The notes under the pieces: generated by a model
What the model was told of the DNA's origin: nothing
Seen by the model: only the letters and a program-made list of their open reading frames with translations
The model's database searches: none
Source of the DNA: JBHENC01 sp046262295
Lineage (GTDB): Bacteria; Acidobacteriota; Blastocatellia; Pyrinomonadales; Pyrinomonadaceae
Assembly: GCA_046262295.1 (NCBI GenBank)
Contig: JBHENC010000001.1
Span: 1 to 64,000 of the forward strand
Length of the DNA: 64,000 bases
Reading direction: 5' to 3'
Part shown: positions 1 to 9,054 of the stretch, in pieces
How the letters are laid out: the number at the start of each line of letters is the position of its first letter
How positions within the stretch are numbered: position 1 is the stretch's first letter
Made by a program: the position numbers and the translations under genes

Positions 1-84
1 CCACCGGCTGAGTTCGAGCAGTCGCTTTTAACTGTCAACCATCCTTAACTCTTTGTCTCATTCAGGGGTGCAGTTCACACTACC

Positions 85-492
85 TTGCTACACAAGCATG
101 GCATACCCAGCTACTTAAGGGACAATCCTACTAACGAGAGAAACTTCCTCGAACTCTTCGACAGTCTCCAAACAATTTTGACGACCTCGCACGTCATCGG
201 TGAGATTCAAGGGCATCAAAAGCTAACGGAACAAACACGAAAAGCTTTTTGGTTGTCCTCCATGTCCCTGCTGGAAAGGATCAATATAGATGAACGACTG
301 CTCAGTCTACGGGATATGTATGCGAGCGAAAAGTTGAGAGAACTCGTCTGCATCATAGGCTCTACTGATACAGGATTGATTGAATTAGCGCGACAGGAAA
401 GATGCACTCTTTTAACTGATGATGAACGCACCCTTAACAGATATGCGAGGATATTAAGAATAGATTGCAGGCTGGTTAAAAACTTGCTTTGA
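85..492 (+). CDS. PIN-domain-like protein, N-terminus missing or altered
   Basis: The C-terminal half resembles PIN-domain ribonucleases: a conserved acidic stretch with TDTGLIELA near residues 94-102, then LLTDDERTL near 108-116, as in VapC-like proteins where these aspartates bind metal. The usual N-terminal strand with the first catalytic Asp is absent. The reading frame is closed by TAA at 46-48 and the only upstream start is a weak TTG at 85. The gene may therefore be truncated, frameshifted near the window edge, or start differently. Base composition is more AT-rich than the neighbours. No antitoxin is visible, because the window begins here. The family call is moderate and activity is doubtful. 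Confidence 0.45.
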   Translation: MLHKHGIPSYLRDNPTNERNFLELFDSLQTILTTSHVIGEIQGHQKLTEQTRKAFWLSSMSLLERINIDERLLSLRDMYASEKLRELVCIIGSTDTGLIELARQERCTLLTDDERTLNRYARILRIDCRLVKNLL

Positions 493-975
493 TTAGCTCT
501 CAAGCTTTGTGCGGGCGCGTTGCAGGAAGGTGCGTATCATTTCTGTGACGCGCTTTTGCATTTCGAGGCTGATGCGGTGTTCGCCCGCGAGACCGGCGAG
601 GAGATGCAGTTCTCTGGCGTGCTGGCGGCGCATCTCGACGTGCTGGGCGATGCGGACGAGGGTGCGTGTGCCGCGTTCTTCAAAGACGGCGGCGTAGCGC
701 ATGAAGTTGCTTTTTTCGGTGGCGGCGGGAGACCACTCGATCTTTTCCGGGCGGTCGTCGGTTTGTTGAACGGCGAAGGCGGCGCGCATTGCTCCGAGCA
801 TGGGCACGTCCGCGCGAATCGTCCAACGCATCACACCATTCGCTTCCGTCGTGATGCTCTCGATGCCCGGCATCAACTCCGCGAAGTTGCGCATCTCGCC
901 GAAGAAGGCGCGGGCGCGCTCTATCGTCGTTTTAATTTCCACTTGCTCTTTGTAGTCGGCCTTGATGCGAAACAC
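493..975 (-). CDS. SRPBCC (START/polyketide-cyclase-like) protein
   Basis: A 160-residue protein with the pattern of SRPBCC lipid- or ligand-binding helix-grip proteins: an N-terminal beta strand (YKEQVEIKTTIERARAFF), a pair of helices (FAELMPGIES), repeated amphipathic strands and a long C-terminal helix. CoxG-like and coenzyme-Q-binding-like members share this layout, but the ligand cannot be predicted. The frame is open up to a GTG at 1011, inside a repeat element. I prefer the GTG at 975 because GAGG lies six bases before it and the fold begins just after. It lies downstream of the M14 peptidase gene on the same strand, separated by an inverted-repeat element. Confidence 0.65.
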   Translation of the reverse strand: MFRIKADYKEQVEIKTTIERARAFFGEMRNFAELMPGIESITTEANGVMRWTIRADVPMLGAMRAAFAVQQTDDRPEKIEWSPAATEKSNFMRYAAVFEERGTRTLVRIAQHVEMRRQHARELHLLAGLAGEHRISLEMQKRVTEMIRTFLQRARTKLES

Positions 976-993
976 GAAACACCTCGAAAGAAA

Positions 994-1185
994 GTCAAGA
1001 GTCAGGAGCACGAGTCTTGAGTCAGGAGTCTGGAGTCTTGAGTCACGAGTCTGAAGTCGAGCGTTAGCGTGAAGAACAGCAACAATATTCGGCTCGTGTT
1101 GATCGAATCATCGCCTGCTTTTCTTCTGTCTCTAAACTCATGACTCCTGACCCCAGACTTCTCTACTCTTGACTCCAGACTTCTA
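994..1185. repeat. Heptamer-built inverted repeat element 1
   Basis: The left arm (about 994-1058) is a run of degenerate 7-bp units of the form GAGTCNN. The right arm (about 1137-1185) carries the complementary GACTCNN/GACTTNN units, with about 80 bp between. The arms can pair as a long imperfect hairpin. The element fills the gap between two minus-strand genes, after the M14 peptidase gene. Three other loci in the window have the same architecture with different heptamers. Confidence 0.7.
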
Positions 1186-1187
1186 TT

Positions 1188-4109
1188 TTAGAACGACGGC
1201 GTAAAGAGAAACGAGTTAAAGAAGAGGCGCGTGGCGGTGCGCCAGATGCCGCGATAGTTGGGGTCTTCCGAAAAGAGCACGACGTGGCCGCGTCCCGTCG
1301 GTTCGTCTATCACGTAAGATGTACCATGCAGCAAACGCTCCGTGTTGTTCGGCCAGACGAAGCCGGAGAGACGCAACGAATCGTTAGCGTTCGGGCTGAA
1401 GACGACGGCGTTCGTGCCTTCCTTCGACGGGCGAAAGAAATAGGCGGACGAGACGAGCACGGGGAGTTGCGGGTCTTCGTAGCCGTAGGTCAGATAGGTT
1501 GTGCGGTCAACGGTGGCACGCATGATTGCGCCGGGCACGGCTTCCGGGACTTGGCCGGGACGCGCCGAAGGCGACGCGATGACGGGAAGCTGCGGCGGCG
1601 CGCCTTCGAGCTTTTCCGTTTGATCGGATTCTTCGCGGCGTTGCTCTGTGGCGGTCTGCGTGTCCTGCTGCGAACGGCGCGCGCCACGCTTTTTATCGTT
1701 GACACTAGCGGCGGCGGAAACAGGCTCGAGCGGTGTCGGCGTCGGCACGGGCTTAGGCGTTGTCTCCGCTGTGTCGCCCGCTTTTTTATCTTTGCTTTCG
1801 TCGTCGTCGCTGCCGACAAGCCGCGCCGAAGTTAAGTTAACATCCTTGAGCGCGCCGAAGACGGCCGCGCCTTTGACGAGCACCAATGTTCCGCCGCGTT
1901 CGCACCAGCCGCGCAGCGTGTCTACGCCGCTTTTGCCGAACGCGCTGAAGAGACGCGCGGGCGAGCTGTCCGGGATAATGATGACATTGTAGCGGTCAAG
2001 CTCCGCGCTTTTTATAGAAGCAACCGTCATCGCCGTAAAATCAATACCGCTTTTGTCGAACAGATTCCACATTGCGCCGTAGCTTGTCAGTTCAACCGGG
2101 TCATCCGCGACGACGATGATGCGCGGGCGTTTCAGGCCGATAACATTCTCGGAGCCGACGCCGGTTTCGCCCGTCTCCGTAAAACCGGAGTTGACGGCTG
2201 CGACCTCTACGCTCGTTTCCTTCGCCAGCCGCGCCATCGCTTCATGCAGCGTGTCGGGATTGCGCGAGACGCGCGCGACGAGTGTGCCGCGCGGCCAATC
2301 GCGGCCACCCGCATTGAGCGTGCGCGTGGCGATGGAAAGCTTGTACCCTTCGCGTTCGAGGCGATAAGCGAGCGCGGCGGCGTTGTCGCGCTCGTAAGGA
2401 ATAATATAGGCGATGCCCGCGCGCCCGCCGTTCACGCCGCCCGTGATGTTCGACGCAGTTCCTTCGCGGAGCGGCGTGATATTCGTCAACTCACGCCCGC
2501 GACCGTGATCCTCTATCCAGTAAGCCTGCACGCCGAAGGCAAGCGGAAGCGACCATGCGGTAATGTCGTAAAAGCCGTATTCCTCTTTCGGAGAGCTTTT
2601 GCCGCGCCGTTCGTTGCGCTCGAAGCGCGCCAGTTGTTCGCGCACAAAGTCCGCGTCCTGTTTCGTTTCCGGTTCGAGCAGCGCGCGGGCGAGACGTTTC
2701 TGCGGCTGTCCCATATCAATGATGTATGAGCCTGCGGGAAAATCACGCGCGTCCGTCGGAGAATCCGCCCTCAAGTAATCGTGCGCCATCTCTTCATGAA
2801 AAGCACTGCGGGCGACGCTCACTTCGATGCCCGCGCGCAGCAATACATCAATGAGTTCGGCGGCTTTCTTCGGATCGCTTCCGGGCACGATTACGATGCG
2901 CCGCAATCTCTGGCTGCGGCCTTCGTCAACGCCCGTGCGCTTGAATTCGTAATAATCCGCGAGCCGCGCCTGACGATTGCGCGAAGCTGTTTCGAGCGTC
3001 GTCATCGAAGCGATGAAATGTTTACTGACGCCGGAACGCAAGGTGACAATCGTTTCGTCGTCGCGCTTCCAGTTGATGCCCTTAAAGCCGCCGCCGTCCG
3101 TTTCGTAAGTCATGCCGGTCGCGCCGTTCAAGCTCGGCCACGAATCCCAGTAGCCGGGATAGAAAAGATCGAAGACATCGCGCACGTAGAAATCCCACTT
3201 GCGCGCGTCGAACTGCGCGGCATTGGCGCGGCCAAACGTCGTCAACCATTTCGCCGTCGCTTCCTGCGGCAAGTTAGGATTAATGGGCAGTGCGGCGGGC
3301 GGAAAAAAGTATTGAGCAGGCTGCCCGTGATGATCCACGAAAACTTGCGGATGCCATTCCAGATACGCGCGCTGGACGTTGCGCGTCTCCACTTGCGTCG
3401 AGGCGATGTTGTCGCGGTTGAGATCGAAGCGATAATGATTGACGCGCCCGTAGACAGACCAGGGTTCGCGGTGTTCGCCCGCTAAAGGTTCCGGATTGCC
3501 CGTGCCGTTGGCGTTGTACCATGTTACGAAACGCTCGTGGCCATCCGGGTTGGCGCAGACGTTAATCAGCACGACGCAGTTCTTCAATATCTCCAGCGTC
3601 GCCGGTTCATTCGACGCCGCGAGTTGATAAACGACCTGCATCATGGTTTCAAATGACGCGGATTCGTTGCCGTGAATCGTATAATTGAGCCAGACGATAA
3701 TCGGCGAAGCGTTAATGATGCGCTGCGCTTCTGCGTTTGCGATGGAGCGCGGATCGGAAAGGCGCGCGATGTCGGCTTTGATTTGATCGAGCCGCTGCAT
3801 ATTTTCCGGTGCGCTGATGGCGACGACGTGCATCATGCGATGCTCGTTTGTTTCGCCGATGTCCGTAACGCGCACGCGGTCAGGCGCAGCCTGTTGTATC
3901 TTCTCTATGACGCGCTCCATCGTCGCGTAGTTGGTGTGAAACTCGCCGACCTCGAAGCGCGTGATGCTCTGCGGGCGCGGTACGTTTTCGCGGTACGGGC
4001 TGCGCGCGTAGAAATCGAAACGCGCATCGTCGGTTTGCGCGTGAGCGAAAGCGGCTAGAAGTGTCAGCGAAAAGACGGCGGCAAACAGAGGGCGGGCGAA
4101 GCGAGTCAT
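1188..4109 (-). CDS. Secreted M14-family zinc carboxypeptidase
   Basis: A 973-residue secreted metallopeptidase. A signal peptide (residues 1-24, ending AHA-Q) precedes the M14 domain. The zinc site is HxxE at His146/Glu149 (IHGNES) with the third ligand His in DHHGQ (about 260-261), and the probable catalytic Glu336 lies in MTYETDGGG. ANPDGHERF (about 186-194) and RFDLNRD are also typical of the family. After about residue 400 comes a glutamine-amidotransferase-like beta/alpha region, as often seen in large acidobacterial M14 proteins. A Pro/Thr/charged low-complexity linker (about 770-860) and a C-terminal beta domain follow. It probably degrades peptides in the periplasm or outside the cell; substrate unknown. 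Confidence 0.9.
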   Translation of the reverse strand: MTRFARPLFAAVFSLTLLAAFAHAQTDDARFDFYARSPYRENVPRPQSITRFEVGEFHTNYATMERVIEKIQQAAPDRVRVTDIGETNEHRMMHVVAISAPENMQRLDQIKADIARLSDPRSIANAEAQRIINASPIIVWLNYTIHGNESASFETMMQVVYQLAASNEPATLEILKNCVVLINVCANPDGHERFVTWYNANGTGNPEPLAGEHREPWSVYGRVNHYRFDLNRDNIASTQVETRNVQRAYLEWHPQVFVDHHGQPAQYFFPPAALPINPNLPQEATAKWLTTFGRANAAQFDARKWDFYVRDVFDLFYPGYWDSWPSLNGATGMTYETDGGGFKGINWKRDDETIVTLRSGVSKHFIASMTTLETASRNRQARLADYYEFKRTGVDEGRSQRLRRIVIVPGSDPKKAAELIDVLLRAGIEVSVARSAFHEEMAHDYLRADSPTDARDFPAGSYIIDMGQPQKRLARALLEPETKQDADFVREQLARFERNERRGKSSPKEEYGFYDITAWSLPLAFGVQAYWIEDHGRGRELTNITPLREGTASNITGGVNGGRAGIAYIIPYERDNAAALAYRLEREGYKLSIATRTLNAGGRDWPRGTLVARVSRNPDTLHEAMARLAKETSVEVAAVNSGFTETGETGVGSENVIGLKRPRIIVVADDPVELTSYGAMWNLFDKSGIDFTAMTVASIKSAELDRYNVIIIPDSSPARLFSAFGKSGVDTLRGWCERGGTLVLVKGAAVFGALKDVNLTSARLVGSDDDESKDKKAGDTAETTPKPVPTPTPLEPVSAAASVNDKKRGARRSQQDTQTATEQRREESDQTEKLEGAPPQLPVIASPSARPGQVPEAVPGAIMRATVDRTTYLTYGYEDPQLPVLVSSAYFFRPSKEGTNAVVFSPNANDSLRLSGFVWPNNTERLLHGTSYVIDEPTGRGHVVLFSEDPNYRGIWRTATRLFFNSFLFTPSF

Positions 4110-4284
4110 GTATATGCGTGAACCTTCGGTTGTTGATTATTGAAGACGAGCGATGTTACCGCGCTTCGGCACAAATTCTCAAACAGGAAACAGTAGTTTT
4201 TGAAATCGGCTATCATTTCTGAGTTGAGTAAATGAATACGCCGCTTCGTAAAAACCAGAATTGAATTCCAAAGGTTAAAACCGT

Positions 4285-4503
4285 ATGCAGGAAGTTCAGA
4301 TCAACGATCACACGAAGAAGAATTGCCCGCGTTGCGGCGGCGGACGATTGCGCGCGTGGAATGAACTGTGCGAAGACGAGCGCGAAGTTGTGCGCAGGCT
4401 TCCGGCCAGCGCAGACTTTTCATTAGAGGAGCGCACGCAAACGCGCAAGTGGTGTACGCGCTGCTGGCACGAATCATCGGCGCGCGAACCGCTTGACGCA
4501 TGA
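4285..4503 (+). CDS. Small zinc-ribbon protein
   Basis: A 72-residue protein with two CxxC knuckles, CPRCG at residues 14-18 and CTRCW at about 57-61, separated by a highly charged helix. This is the pattern of a small zinc ribbon. It is encoded on the plus strand between two long minus-strand genes and runs convergent to glnE (31 bp apart). The length, composition and paired cysteines support a real gene. Function is unknown; a nucleic-acid or protein adaptor is the usual role of such ribbons but nothing here proves it. Confidence 0.6.
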   Translation: MQEVQINDHTKKNCPRCGGGRLRAWNELCEDEREVVRRLPASADFSLEERTQTRKWCTRCWHESSAREPLDA

Positions 4504-4533
4504 AGCGCGTAGATTTATCAAACGCCAAAACTT

Positions 4534-7509
4534 TTATTGAGCTGTGATGCGCTCGTATGCGGCGCGAATGTGTGTCATGTGTTCAATGGTAATTTGCAAA
4601 AGCACGGTGGGCGAAGAATGGTTCATGCGCGTTGAAATCTCACGCAAGGACGGATGATCGGCGGCGGGCAGCCGCGTTGAGCGTCCGACGACGAGGCGCA
4701 GGGCGTGATCGAGAGAGCGCAGGTGCGTGTAGGCGTCGCTCAGCGCGTGGTGGTCTTCATCGCTCAAGGAGTTGACGGCGTGAAGGCGTTCGAGCGTGGT
4801 AATCGTCGAACGATCCGCGCCCGCCGCATCGGGCACATCGTCGCGTAGTTGCAGATAGCGCGTCGCAAAATAAACATCGAGCATTCCGCCCGCGCCGAAT
4901 TTTATGTCAACATCGCGGGAGTTCCGCCCTGCCCTTTTCTCCTGTTCAAGCCGCTCGCGGACGCGCCGCGTCTCCGTGCGCAGCGAATCGGAACTGATAT
5001 TACGCGCCGCTTCGTGAACAATGCGCCGCGCTTGCGGCTCAACTTGTTCGCCGAATCCCATATCGCCAGCGGCGGCGCGCAGCTTAACGTAAGCGAGCCA
5101 TTCCCAAGCTTGCGCGCGCGTCGCCAGATACGTGTTGAAAGCAGCGGCGGAAGTACACGTCGGGCCGTTTCGTCCGTCGGGTCGCAAGCGTAAGTCAACG
5201 CGGTAAAGAAAGCCTTCGCGCGTCATGCTCGAGAGCGCGGCGACAAGCAGTTCGCCGAAACGCGCATAAGCTTCGGCGTGTGAGAGTCCGGCAAGCGGCA
5301 CGGGCGCAGCATCATCGTAAACAAGAACGACATCGAGATCGGAGCCGTAATCAATTCCGCCGCCGCCGAGACGCCCCAGACCGAGCACAGCCAAGCGCGG
5401 CGGAGCATCCAGCGCGCCGTAGCGTCGCTCCAACTCGCGGCGCGCGATAAGGCATCCGGCGTCGAGACTCGCGGCGGCAAGTTTTGTCTGGCGACGATTG
5501 GCTTCGCGCATTGTTATCTCATTCGCCGCATCGAGAGTTCCTATCTCAAGCAGTAGACTGCTCCAAGCGCGACGCAATGCCGATAGCTCCGCACCGAAAC
5601 TGTTTTCATTTTCAACTGCGGCGAAGAGCAACTGGCGCGCATCATGTTCAATACGCAATGAGTCGGGCGCGGGCAGCGCGAAGACGAGTTGCGGATTGCT
5701 CGCCAGCATCTCCCCGAAATATTCCGACGCACCGCACAACCGTATCAATGTCTCGAAGATTCCTCGCGGCAACTTTCTTTGATCAACGAATTTTTCGAGC
5801 GAAGCCGCGACGCGGGCGATAACGGTTAGCGCATGGCTGGCGTTCGGAAAGCCGCGCGCCGCCGTGCGTAGTTGAAGCGTGAGTTCTTCAAACATCGAAT
5901 CAATGGATTGATCATTGGGTTTGTTATTCGCAGCGGCCAGCAGCGGCGCAAACACGCTGGCGGCGAAATTGACGGCGGAGGTTTCCGCATCTATCTGCCG
6001 TTGCGCATCCGTATGCGTCTCTTCAAACGGCGACGCGGAACGCGCGTCGTCCATTGAGATTTTAACGGCGTCCGTCTCATCGCGGTGCGCTTCGCTGGTT
6101 GCGGGGAGTTGGTGATCTTTGAAGACGCGCGCGTAAGCGGCACGAACATTGGTCGTGTGCGTGCCAAGAGCGTGATTGAAAAGCTCAAGCGCGTCGTTGC
6201 CTGTGAAGTTCATGCGGCGAGCGATAAGGGCGCGGCGGGCGGGGTCTTCCGGCAGCGTGTGAGTTTGCAAGCCGTGCTCCATTTGCAGGCGATGTTCGAG
6301 CGTGCGCAGGAAATCGTAGGCAGCGAAAAGCTGCGCGCGTTCGCGTCGTGTGATTAAGCGACGGTCGGCGAGACGTTCGAGGCTAATCAGCGTATGCGGC
6401 GCGCGTAGCCATGCGTCGCGCCCGCCGAAAGCGAGTTGCAAAGCCTGCGCGATAAACTCTATTTCGCGTATGCCGCCGCGCCCGAGCTTGACGTTGAAGC
6501 CGCCCGCATCCTGCGCGTGATGGCGATCAATTTTTTGCTTGGCGAGCCGCACGTTGCCGAGAGCGCGCGCTATCGTTTCATCCGTGCGATAAATTTTCGG
6601 TTGTAAGCTTTCGGCAAAACGCACGTAGAGTTCGGCTGAACCGGCGGCAGCGCGCGCGCGAATCAACGCCTGAAGTTCCCACGCCTGCGCCGTTCCGCGA
6701 TAGTAGCGGACGGCTTCATCAAGCGACGAGGCGAGCGAACCGTCGCGCCCGTGCGGACGCAGGCGCAAGTCAACGCGGTAGGCCGCACCTTCGCCCGCCG
6801 GTTGCCCGACAAGCCGCGCGATGCGTTCGGCAAGTTTGATGAAGTACTCGCGGTTGGTGGCCGCGTCGTGCGTGCCTGCGCCGGAAGTCGTGCCGTCATC
6901 GGAATAAAGAAAAAGCAGATCAATGTCGGAAGCGTAGTTGAGTTCAAAAGAGCCTAGCTTGCCGAGCGCGATGATGCACAGATGCGCCTGCATTTTGCGC
7001 CCGCGTTCGTCAAGGCGAAGCGGCGCGCCGTAACGATTATCCAGCTCCTGCCGCGCATGGCTCAAGGCATATTCGAGCACGGCGTCGGCGAGATTGGACA
7101 ACTCTTCTGTGACTTCGACGAGGGTTGCGGTGCGGCGTATGTCGCGCAGGTAAATGCGCAAAAGCTCGCGGCGACGAAAGCGCGCGAGCAGGGTATGCGC
7201 GTCGAGTTGCGAATGGGTGGCGGCAAAGCGCGCAAAGGATTCGCCGAACTCTTCGCGTGTCCTAACGCGCGCATGGCCTTTCTCGCGCGCGAGCCACTGC
7301 AAGTATTCGGGATGCTGCGCAAGCGTCGTGGCAAGCAAAGGACTCCACGCGGCGAGCGCAAGCGTGTCGGAAAAAAGCGCGGGATCGCGCGCGAGTTTCG
7401 TGGCGGCGCGCGGCTGCTCGGCTTCGAGACGCGCAAAAAAGAGCCGCGCGCCTTCCGTGTCCGGCAAATCGCGCAGGAGCGTTTCAATTTGTGTTTGCGG
7501 ATCAGGCAC
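4534..7509 (-). CDS. glnE: Bifunctional glutamine synthetase adenylyltransferase/deadenylase
   Basis: A 991-residue GlnE, close to the family's usual length. It has two nucleotidyltransferase-like domains. The first has KLGSFELNYASDIDLLF with metal-binding Asp195/Asp197, and the second has GRLGGGGIDYGSDLDVVLVY around residues 700-720. Each is followed by the helical GlnE/GlnD-type domain (for example GGIREIEFIAQALQL and FGAGGMLDVYFATRYLQL). In the known system one half adenylylates and the other deadenylylates a Tyr of GlnA in response to PII and glutamine. The target glnA lies 3 kb upstream on the same strand and retains that Tyr. The start is GTG. The space between glnE and glnA holds inserted cassettes. 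Confidence 0.95.
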   Translation of the reverse strand: MPDPQTQIETLLRDLPDTEGARLFFARLEAEQPRAATKLARDPALFSDTLALAAWSPLLATTLAQHPEYLQWLAREKGHARVRTREEFGESFARFAATHSQLDAHTLLARFRRRELLRIYLRDIRRTATLVEVTEELSNLADAVLEYALSHARQELDNRYGAPLRLDERGRKMQAHLCIIALGKLGSFELNYASDIDLLFLYSDDGTTSGAGTHDAATNREYFIKLAERIARLVGQPAGEGAAYRVDLRLRPHGRDGSLASSLDEAVRYYRGTAQAWELQALIRARAAAGSAELYVRFAESLQPKIYRTDETIARALGNVRLAKQKIDRHHAQDAGGFNVKLGRGGIREIEFIAQALQLAFGGRDAWLRAPHTLISLERLADRRLITRRERAQLFAAYDFLRTLEHRLQMEHGLQTHTLPEDPARRALIARRMNFTGNDALELFNHALGTHTTNVRAAYARVFKDHQLPATSEAHRDETDAVKISMDDARSASPFEETHTDAQRQIDAETSAVNFAASVFAPLLAAANNKPNDQSIDSMFEELTLQLRTAARGFPNASHALTVIARVAASLEKFVDQRKLPRGIFETLIRLCGASEYFGEMLASNPQLVFALPAPDSLRIEHDARQLLFAAVENENSFGAELSALRRAWSSLLLEIGTLDAANEITMREANRRQTKLAAASLDAGCLIARRELERRYGALDAPPRLAVLGLGRLGGGGIDYGSDLDVVLVYDDAAPVPLAGLSHAEAYARFGELLVAALSSMTREGFLYRVDLRLRPDGRNGPTCTSAAAFNTYLATRAQAWEWLAYVKLRAAAGDMGFGEQVEPQARRIVHEAARNISSDSLRTETRRVRERLEQEKRAGRNSRDVDIKFGAGGMLDVYFATRYLQLRDDVPDAAGADRSTITTLERLHAVNSLSDEDHHALSDAYTHLRSLDHALRLVVGRSTRLPAADHPSLREISTRMNHSSPTVLLQITIEHMTHIRAAYERITAQ

Positions 7510-7723
7510 GAAACAATCTTCCTGTTCAGCTTCGGCGAAGCCTTCGTTCTACGCGAGAAGAAAATTTTCAGTTCTCAATCACGTAGTTTGCGACACGGGA
7601 GAGCCGTCAGACATTGTAGCGCGGAGTTGCGACGAGGAAGAATGCCGACGCAAATTGATTGGCGGAGTGGTATCAGGAGAATTGCCCGCGCATCGCCTGT
7701 TGCGGTATGGGGGAATATTTTTA

Positions 7724-8126
7724 TTAGGTCGGCGGTGGCGATATATTCGTTGAGTTGGTGCGCCCTTGCAGCCCGCACGTATGTGAAAAGCGAAAGCGGT
7801 TATTTGCGAATGTTCGATAGCTCCGGTCAAACAATCTTTCAAGCAGGGGCGCGATAGAGAGAAGATAGATTGGGTATGCCCACCAGATGCGCGCCATCAG
7901 ATAACGATAGACATCCGTCCCCTGAAGCTGTCTTCCGTCTCGGAACAGCAAACGCAAATCCTCTATCAATTCCGCTTCGGATAATCCGAGTTTATCTCCG
8001 ACCCACGCGCTTTGCAGCGGAGCGATCCCAAATCCTCGCTTACGCAGCGTCTGCTCTCAGAATGGAATCCAACCGCGACAGAAACCGCACGTATCGTCAT
8101 AAAGTACCCAACCGCTTTGCGTCCAC
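7724..8126 (-). pseudogene. Broken DCC-family (DUF393) thiol-disulfide oxidoreductase
   Basis: Reading the minus strand gives VLYDDTCGFCRGWIPF, then TGA at 8059-8057, then an uninterrupted DCC C-terminal part (RGFGIAPLQS ... DRSYRTFANNRFRFSHTCGL). The CxxC (CGFC) is intact. The TGA stands where DCC proteins usually have Trp (TGG to TGA). A GTG start at 8126 with GGAG six bases upstream is one base out of frame with the body. The gene therefore carries two lesions, a frameshift at the 5' end and a nonsense codon. DCC proteins are often encoded next to DUF2071 proteins, as here. The stop codon (7726-7724) overlaps a CGACCTAA sequence matching the cassette boundary at 8940-8947. Confidence 0.8.
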
Positions 8127-8169
8127 TATTGTCTCCAACCAAGAATTTCAGACAGACGCTAGAGATTCC

Positions 8170-8931
8170 TTACCCCGGCAGGCGCACTCCGCGATAGACT
8201 GCAACGGATGATCCCTCAGCCACAAACGCTGAAGACGGCGGAGCGTCTAGGGCGTCGCAATACTGCCGACCGTACATCTGCTCAATGTCACAGTCGAAGC
8301 GATTCGCGCCGGTCTGCCAAACCCGCCAGCGCGGGTGAGCGATCGCATACTCCAGACAGTTTCCGTCTCGTTGTGTGGTGTAGCCCCAATAGTGCTCTGT
8401 GATGAAATCTTCTTGGGACTCCGGCTGAACAAGCACGGGCATTCCAAGCGTCGCAGCTTCAAGCGTGTACCAGCGTGACTGTTTCCATTGATAGCGCGCC
8501 AAGCCGGGTTCTCCAACTAAGGCTCTATCCATTTCTATATTGTGGCGCATCGGAAGAGCGACATAGGGTTCGTTGTAAACAATCCGCGCGACCGTAGCGA
8601 TGGCGTGCTTAGGAACCACTTCTTTGATGAACACGACAGCCCGCCGCCACTCGTTACCATGCCGCCGACGCACATAGAACCGAAGGTTGATCTCGTCGAA
8701 GTGCTGGTGGAATGGCAGCCGGAAACGCAGCAGACAGGTGTTCAGGAATCGAAAACCGACTACGCTGACCAACGCACGGCCGCGCCAATAGTCCAGTTCA
8801 GTGCCTGCGGGTATTAGTGGACGGAGAATGCCGGGGTCTATCTCGTAGTTGAGCATCACGAGATAACGCCATTCAGCTGTCAAGAATGGCGCAGGCTTTG
8901 CATTGGTGGCACTAGCTGTAACCGCCCTCAT
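8170..8931 (-). CDS. DUF2071 (YqjF-like) protein
   Basis: A 253-residue DUF2071/YqjF family protein, recognised from FLTAEWRYLVMLNYEIDP at the N-terminus, PAGTELDYWRGRALVSVVGF, and the middle segment NLRFYVRRRHGNEWRRAVVF. Members fold like acetoacetate decarboxylase-type beta barrels, but their activity is not established. It starts 11 bases after the recombination core of an attC site (GTTAGGT at 8948-8942), so it occupies the first position of a cassette. The broken DCC gene follows 44 bases downstream, and the two probably formed a two-gene unit. Confidence 0.85.
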   Translation of the reverse strand: MRAVTASATNAKPAPFLTAEWRYLVMLNYEIDPGILRPLIPAGTELDYWRGRALVSVVGFRFLNTCLLRFRLPFHQHFDEINLRFYVRRRHGNEWRRAVVFIKEVVPKHAIATVARIVYNEPYVALPMRHNIEMDRALVGEPGLARYQWKQSRWYTLEAATLGMPVLVQPESQEDFITEHYWGYTTQRDGNCLEYAIAHPRWRVWQTGANRFDCDIEQMYGRQYCDALDAPPSSAFVAEGSSVAVYRGVRLPG

Positions 8932-8941
8932 AATGAAAACG

Positions 8942-9054
8942 ACCTAACGGCTGAGATGACGCGGGCGAAACCGCCACCGCACAACTCCGAGTTTAACGAA
9001 AGGACGTTTTTAAGAGGCAAGCTGTTTCGCCTCGCGTCCATTAAATTGTTAGCC
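8942..9054 (-). mobile_element. attC recombination site 1
   Basis: A 113-bp imperfect palindrome with integron attC layout. On the minus strand the gene-proximal arm reads CTAAC, a 6-base spacer AATTTA, then AT[G]GACGCG[A]GGCGAAAC, where bracketed bases are unpaired. The distal arm is the complement, with spacer CTCAGCC and core GTTAGGT, which fits GTTRRRY. The two extrahelical bases on the gene-proximal arm, the unpaired central spacer and the 7-base core are the hallmarks of attC sites such as that of aadA cassettes. The stop codon of the beta-lactamase-fold gene (TAA) lies inside the first core. Confidence 0.85.

Noticed and set aside
994..1185. CRISPR array
   Set aside because: The units are degenerate 7-mers with no spacers, and no cas gene is present. 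It fits an inverted heptamer repeat.
8057..8059. TGA in the DCC gene as a third selenocysteine codon
   Set aside because: It falls 9 residues after the intact CGFC motif, at a position normally Trp and not a redox Cys, and the gene also has a 5' frameshift. Decay explains it better.
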